DNA from: Bacillota bacterium
GTDB lineage: Bacteria > Bacillota > Clostridia > Clostridiales > Caloramatoraceae
Length of the DNA: 15,454 nucleotides
Direction: 5' to 3'
Assembly (NCBI GenBank): GCA_023415335.1
Contig: JAEZLD010000135.1
Location: forward strand, 1-15,454
The position numbers and the translations under genes were made by a program. Below the pieces are notes generated by a model, which was given only the letters and a program-made list of their open reading frames with translations, was not told where the DNA came from and searched no databases. Shown one piece after another: positions 11,955-15,454 of this stretch. Position 1 is the first letter of the stretch. The number at the start of each line of letters is the position of its first letter.

Positions 11955-12482
11955 ATGAAAAAGTATCTTGACATAAAGGGAAGAAACGTGGTTGACTGCC
12001 AGGGAACCTTGCTGGGAAGCGTGGAGGACTGTATATTTGATTCAAGAACCAATAAAATATGCTCCCTTATTGTAAGCAGCAGCAGACTGTTTTCATCAAG
12101 CAGTATACTTCCGTTAAGCTGTGTATTGAAGCTGGGTGATACCATCATATATAATGGGGGAGCCTTCTCCTGCAAAAGGAAAAGGCTTTTTATGAAAAGG
12201 ATAATAACTCTCAACGAAATACTTGGAAAACAGATTATTAATCTGGAGGGTATAAACGAGGGACATGTGGCAGATTTGATTATAGATGATTATGACTGGG
12301 AGATAGTTGGACTTGTGTGTTCCAGAGGACTTGTAGAGGATCTGCTGGGAGGAAGAAGGCTTGTTCTCATGAGCAGAAATATCATACTTATAAATGATAA
12401 AATACTGGTACAGAGAGGAAGCATAAAGCCTTTTAACTGCGCATCCGTAAACCACTATATAGAGCGGGGGAAGCTTAGATGA
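11955..12482 (+). CDS. Protein with two PRC-barrel-like domains
   Basis: A 175-residue protein made of two PRC-barrel-like repeats. The first (about 1-72) reads MKKYLDIKGRNVVDCQGTLL, then GSVEDCIFD and ICSLIVSS; the second (about 82-155) reads RIITLNEILGKQIINLEG, then GHVADLIIDDYDWEIVGLVC. Both share the pattern 'G-K/R-x-V/I-x-x-x-x-G-x-x-x-G-x-V-x-D-x-x-x-D', a barrel also found in RimM and photosynthetic reaction-centre H subunits. No membrane segment or catalytic motif is seen. AGGAG at 11943-11947 suits the ATG at 11955; an ATG at 11951 in another frame leads to an early stop. Its TGA overlaps the permease start (ATGA), so the two are coupled. The role is unknown, perhaps regulation of or adaptation to the membrane partner. 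Confidence 0.75.
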   Translation: MKKYLDIKGRNVVDCQGTLLGSVEDCIFDSRTNKICSLIVSSSRLFSSSSILPLSCVLKLGDTIIYNGGAFSCKRKRLFMKRIITLNEILGKQIINLEGINEGHVADLIIDDYDWEIVGLVCSRGLVEDLLGGRRLVLMSRNIILINDKILVQRGSIKPFNCASVNHYIERGKLR

Positions 12483-13504
12483 AGAAGAAGCTGATAAAGG
12501 CAGCCGTCATAGTACTTCTCCTCCTTATACTCATTCTAGCTATTTATATTGCCCGTGATATTATAAAACCAATTATATTGTCCATTGCATCGGCCTACAT
12601 GCTTTCCCCACTGGTACAGCTGCTTAACAAAAAGGGTGTAAACAAAAGAGTATCAGTGATTATAGTGCTTATTCTGGTACTAGGTATTTTCTGCCTTATA
12701 ATATTGTACATAATCCCCATAATAGGAAGAGAGCTTATGGAGATACTTGAAAACTGGGGAAGCTATCAAAGCAGGATAAATATATTTATAAGCAAAATGG
12801 GTTACGACAAGCTTCCGGGTTATATAAAGGAAATGATGGATTCCGGAATGGAGAGGCTGCAGGTGGCAGGAGAAGGCTGGGCTGGTGGTGCTATAGAACG
12901 TTTAATAGCCTTTGCAGGGGACATTCCCAACTATGCATTAACACCTGTTTTTGTGTATTATTTTCTTGCAGACACCCCTTTTTTTAAAAACCTTTTTACA
13001 AACCTCATACCTGCCAGGCTTAGGGATAAGAGCATAGAGTTAGGCACTCAGATAGATAAGGTAATCGGCAGCTTTATAAAAAGTCAGCTTATACTGTCCC
13101 TTGTCATTTCGGTACTTAGCCTTATAGTGCTTGTTGTATTTAAAATAAGGTTCGCACTTATAATAGCACTTATAAACGGGGTGACCAACATGATACCCTA
13201 TTTCGGTCCTATAATAGGGCTTATACCCGCCATAGGTGCAGCGGCGTCTCAGTCCTGGTCCAAGGTGGTAATAGTTACGGTGGCCTTCCTTATAATACAG
13301 CAGATTGAAAGCAACCTTATATCCCCCAGACTGGTAGGGGACAGCGTAGGAATGCATCCGGTATTTGTAATGATAATCATACTTTTAGGCGGCAAGTATT
13401 ATGGGGCCATAGGAATGGTGCTGTCTGTACCAATTGCAGGGGCAGTAAAGGTAATAGGACAGTATTCTCTAAAGTTTTATAACCAGTCAAGAGAGGAAAC
13501 ATAG
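12479..13504 (+). CDS. AI-2E-family (UPF0118/PerM) membrane transporter
   Basis: A 341-residue polytopic membrane protein of the AI-2E transporter (TqsA/YdiK/PerM) superfamily. It opens with a basic start and a long hydrophobic pair (MKKKLIKAAVIVLLLLILIL, then I-K-P-I-I-L-S-I-A-S-A-Y-M-L-S-P-L-V-Q-L-L-N-K-K-G-V, 7-53), a third segment near 57-82, and a soluble amphipathic loop (about 85-145). Conserved family stretches are present near the C-terminal half: GVTNMIPYFGPIIGLIPA (about 234-251), QQIESNLISPRLVG and HPVFVMIIILLGGKYYGAIGMVLSVPIAG. Substrates vary (AI-2, Na+/H+ exchange in homologues); none can be assigned here. Start and upstream stop overlap as ATGA. In many clostridia the next gene is alaS; here that is absent. 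Confidence 0.9.
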   Translation: MKKKLIKAAVIVLLLLILILAIYIARDIIKPIILSIASAYMLSPLVQLLNKKGVNKRVSVIIVLILVLGIFCLIILYIIPIIGRELMEILENWGSYQSRINIFISKMGYDKLPGYIKEMMDSGMERLQVAGEGWAGGAIERLIAFAGDIPNYALTPVFVYYFLADTPFFKNLFTNLIPARLRDKSIELGTQIDKVIGSFIKSQLILSLVISVLSLIVLVVFKIRFALIIALINGVTNMIPYFGPIIGLIPAIGAAASQSWSKVVIVTVAFLIIQQIESNLISPRLVGDSVGMHPVFVMIIILLGGKYYGAIGMVLSVPIAGAVKVIGQYSLKFYNQSREET

Positions 13505-13533
13505 CCAGGCAGTGGAAAGACTGCCTGGCTTTT
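13503..13533 (+). terminator. Rho-independent terminator after the permease gene
   Basis: AGCCAGGCAG (13503-13512), starting inside the TAG stop codon, pairs perfectly over 10 bases with CTGCCTGGCT (13521-13530) around an 8-base loop, followed by TTT. The T tract is short but the stem is strong. Confidence 0.8.
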
Positions 13534-13641
13534 AGATATTTTGAACATTTAATAATAAAAAGGAAAAAATAAATTGGTATGGAATATATTGCATAACAGT
13601 ATCTTGTTTAATCAATATGTACAGAGGAAGGGGTGTAAATA

Positions 13642-14523
13642 ATGGAGCAGATTTTTATAAATAATGAAAACATAAGGGCAAGGGTTTGCAAATGGGGAAG
13701 GGAAGAGAATCCTACAATTATTTGCTTCCATGGATTGGGCAGCACAAATTTAAGCTTTCTGGAGTTAGGAGAGCTATTAAAGGATAAATATCATATTGTA
13801 TCTATAGAACTGCCTGGCCATGGAAAAACGTCGTCATTTGAAAAGGATGAAGACTACGGAATACCAAATTTAATAAAATGGGTATCGGATGTAATAGAAC
13901 TACTAGGTAAGGAAAGCTTTTACATACTGGCACATTCTTGGGGAGGGTGCGTTGCCCTTCATTATGCAGCACGATATCCGGAAAAGGTGAAGAAGATGCT
14001 TATGATTGATGGAGGATATCATCAGAAGCAGATTATGTACGACTATTGTATAAAAAATAGAAAAGGCCATTTGGAGTTTGAAGCATTCTGTTCTTTGGAA
14101 GATGAAATAAAATTATATGAAGAGGATTTTGACAACTACGTGTTCTTGAACTGGAATGACCTTTTAGATGTTGAGAGGAATAATTACTTAAGATGGTCTT
14201 ACCTATTAGAACAGGCTGCCAGGGATCTGATGAAGGAAGAGTCCGATGGAACCATTAGGTTCTGTGCCAGTGGAGATACAGCAAGAGGTGCCATTAAGTC
14301 CATGTATAACTTCCCAACGGATGCTATATATGATAAGCTAAAGACTCAAATCCTTCTATTGCAGGCATCGATGCCAGAGTCGTGGGATGAAATCAGAAGT
14401 ATATTAACAGAAGAATTCAAAAGACGTACTGATTCCATAGTAAAAAGAGTAGAAGCAACCCATATGATCCACTGGGATAATCCATATCTGGTGGTGGACG
14501 AAATAATAAACTGGATGAAGTAA
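13642..14523 (+). CDS. Alpha/beta-fold hydrolase, substrate unknown
   Basis: A 293-residue soluble enzyme with the alpha/beta hydrolase fold. Seen: the oxyanion strand and turn TIICFHGLGSTNLSF (25-39), the strand-4 motif SIELPGHGKT (54-63), the nucleophile elbow LAHSWGGCVALHYA (96-109) with Ser99 as nucleophile, and the C-terminal His274 in ATHMIHWDNP. The acid member of the triad is not clear: the strand that usually ends in a Gly-x-x-Asp turn reads ILLLQASMPESWDE, leaving Glu247 or Asp249 as candidates. A helical cap lies between about 130 and 225. AGGAAGGGGTG precedes the ATG. The gene stands alone between two strong terminators. Esterase, lactonase and haloperoxidase-like roles are all open. 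No signal peptide is present. Confidence 0.85.
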   Translation: MEQIFINNENIRARVCKWGREENPTIICFHGLGSTNLSFLELGELLKDKYHIVSIELPGHGKTSSFEKDEDYGIPNLIKWVSDVIELLGKESFYILAHSWGGCVALHYAARYPEKVKKMLMIDGGYHQKQIMYDYCIKNRKGHLEFEAFCSLEDEIKLYEEDFDNYVFLNWNDLLDVERNNYLRWSYLLEQAARDLMKEESDGTIRFCASGDTARGAIKSMYNFPTDAIYDKLKTQILLLQASMPESWDEIRSILTEEFKRRTDSIVKRVEATHMIHWDNPYLVVDEIINWMK

Positions 14524-14555
14524 GAGACCATGGATTATATATAGGGAGCATTGCG

Positions 14556-14594
14556 GCCTTAACCAATATATTTCAATTGGTTAAGGCTGATTTT
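14556..14594 (+). terminator. Rho-independent terminator after the hydrolase gene
   Basis: GCCTTAACCAAT (14556-14567) is exactly complementary to ATTGGTTAAGGC (14576-14587), a perfect 12-bp stem with an 8-base loop, followed by TGATTTT. Being perfectly symmetric, it could also work on the minus strand. Confidence 0.85.
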
Positions 14595-14606
14595 ATATGA
14601 TATAAT
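14577..14606 (+). promoter_or_regulatory. Possible promoter of the Y-family polymerase gene
   Basis: A perfect TATAAT (14601-14606) is preceded after 18 bases by TTGGTT (14577-14582), a poor -35 box that falls within the terminator stem. No GAAC-N4-GTTC SOS box is seen between 14524 and 14667. Confidence 0.35.
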
Positions 14607-14667
14607 CATTCCTATAAAATAAAAGAGCTAGAGGGCATGATGTAAAGGGATGGAGGTGTATACTGAT

Positions 14668-15454
14668 ATGGAGGAAAGGACTTATCTTTGTATTGATTTA
14701 AAGTCGTTTTATGCAAGCGTAGAATGTGTGGAAAGAGGATTAGACCCTATGACCACCAACCTGGTGGTTGCGGATCCTGAAAGAAGTGAAAAGACCATAT
14801 GCCTTGCTATATCACCCTCCATGAAGGCCCTGGGAATTAAAAACCGCTGCAGGGTGTTCCAGATTCCTAAAAACGTGGAGTACATAATGGCCCCTCCAAG
14901 GATGAGGCTTTACATAGAATACTCGGCTGATATTTATTCTGTTTATTTAAAATACATCTCCAAGGACGACATACACGTATACTCTATAGATGAGGCCTTC
15001 CTTGATGTAACGGATTACCTTGGAATGTACCATATGTCTGCTAAGGAGCTGGCTATGCAGATTATGGAGGATATAAGGACAAACATAGGAGTTACAGCAA
15101 CCTGTGGAATAGGCACAAACCTGTATCTGACCAAGATAGCCCTGGATATTACCGCAAAGCATGCGGATGACCATATAGGGTATCTGGATGAGGAGCTTTA
15201 CAGAAAAACCCTTTGGAACCACAGGCCTCTTACAGACTTTTGGAGGATTGGCGAAGGAACGGCCAGGAGGCTTGCAGGTCTAGGAATCATGACCATGGGA
15301 GATATTGCCAGGGCAGATGAGGACATACTCTACCGTATGTTTGGAATCGATGCGGAGCTTTTAATTGACCATGCCTGGGGGCGTGAGCCTACCACTATTA
15401 CGGATATAAAGGCATATGAGCCTAAAACCAGCTCCTTATCAAGCGGTCAGGTGC
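14668..15454 (+). CDS. Y-family translesion DNA polymerase, UvrX/UmuC type (3' end outside window)
   Basis: The first 262 residues of an open frame running off the right edge. It is a lesion-bypass polymerase of the ImpB/MucB/SamB family. Catalytic signatures: CIDLKSFYASVE (8-19) with metal ligand Asp10 and steric-gate Tyr15, and YSIDEAFLDVT (105-115) with Asp108 and Glu109. The GIGTNLYLTKIALD segment (147-160) and helix-hairpin-helix FWRIGEGTARRLAGLGI (191-207) follow. The Lys at 12 where DinB has Asp, and 'LDPMTTNLVV', recall B. subtilis UvrX/YqjW and plasmid-borne UmuC-like enzymes more than DinB/Pol IV. GGAGGTG at 14652-14658 is nine bases before the ATG. Role: bypass of damaged bases at the cost of mutations. 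Confidence 0.88.
   Translation, partial: MEERTYLCIDLKSFYASVECVERGLDPMTTNLVVADPERSEKTICLAISPSMKALGIKNRCRVFQIPKNVEYIMAPPRMRLYIEYSADIYSVYLKYISKDDIHVYSIDEAFLDVTDYLGMYHMSAKELAMQIMEDIRTNIGVTATCGIGTNLYLTKIALDITAKHADDHIGYLDEELYRKTLWNHRPLTDFWRIGEGTARRLAGLGIMTMGDIARADEDILYRMFGIDAELLIDHAWGREPTTITDIKAYEPKTSSLSSGQV

Noticed and set aside
1..15454. CRISPR array, insertion sequence or tRNA
   Set aside because: No regularly spaced direct repeats, transposase or cloverleaf-forming sequence was noticed in the read-through; a tRNA-finding program was not available.

Overview
The window looks like chromosomal DNA of a low-GC Gram-positive anaerobe of the Clostridia, most likely close to Clostridium. The reasons are the strong AGGAGG-type ribosome binding sites, heavy use of ATA and AGA/AGG codons, and the gene order Rrf2 regulator - cysteine desulfurase - NifU/IscU scaffold - MnmA - PRC-barrel protein - AI-2E-type permease. 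No rRNA, tRNA, CRISPR array or insertion sequence was seen.

Region 1 (1-3260) is the late end of a siphophage-like prophage. It holds the C-terminal part of a tail/host-contact protein (cut by the left edge), a tail-assembly-chaperone-like protein, about 350 bases with two decayed small genes and a run of nine Gs, a small phage protein, an XhlA-type membrane protein, an r1t-type holin, and an amidase endolysin followed by a strong terminator. XhlA, holin and endolysin form the lysis cassette.

Region 2 (3260-7100) is accessory DNA, probably prophage cargo plus some host genes. A markedly AT-rich pair encodes a HipA-like kinase and a DUF3037-like protein. After it comes a stretch with a tiny ORF, RNA hairpins and a terminator. 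Then a textbook promoter (TTGACA, 17 bases, TATAAT), with a perfect SOS box in its spacer, drives a gene for a protein that is only the LexA DNA-binding domain. That gene overlaps by one base a second gene of unknown function. Next are a TM2-domain/zinc-ribbon protein, a divergent gene on the minus strand and a small basic protein. No integrase or attachment site is visible, so the right border of the prophage is unknown.

Region 3 (7100-15454) is mostly host-like: a conserved small membrane protein, a SAM-dependent methyltransferase behind a consensus promoter, and the iron-sulfur/tRNA-thiolation operon (iscR, cysteine desulfurase, iscU, mnmA). In that operon the regulator probably represses its own promoter through an IscR-type site. 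The desulfurase supplies sulfur both to the scaffold for Fe-S clusters and to MnmA for 2-thiouridine in tRNA. A translationally coupled PRC-barrel/AI-2E-permease pair, an alpha/beta hydrolase and the start of a UvrX/UmuC-type Y-family polymerase (cut by the right edge) follow.

The most notable elements are the SOS-controlled LexA-DNA-binding-domain-only gene pair, the HipA-like/DUF3037 module, and the possible attenuator or small RNA between them.
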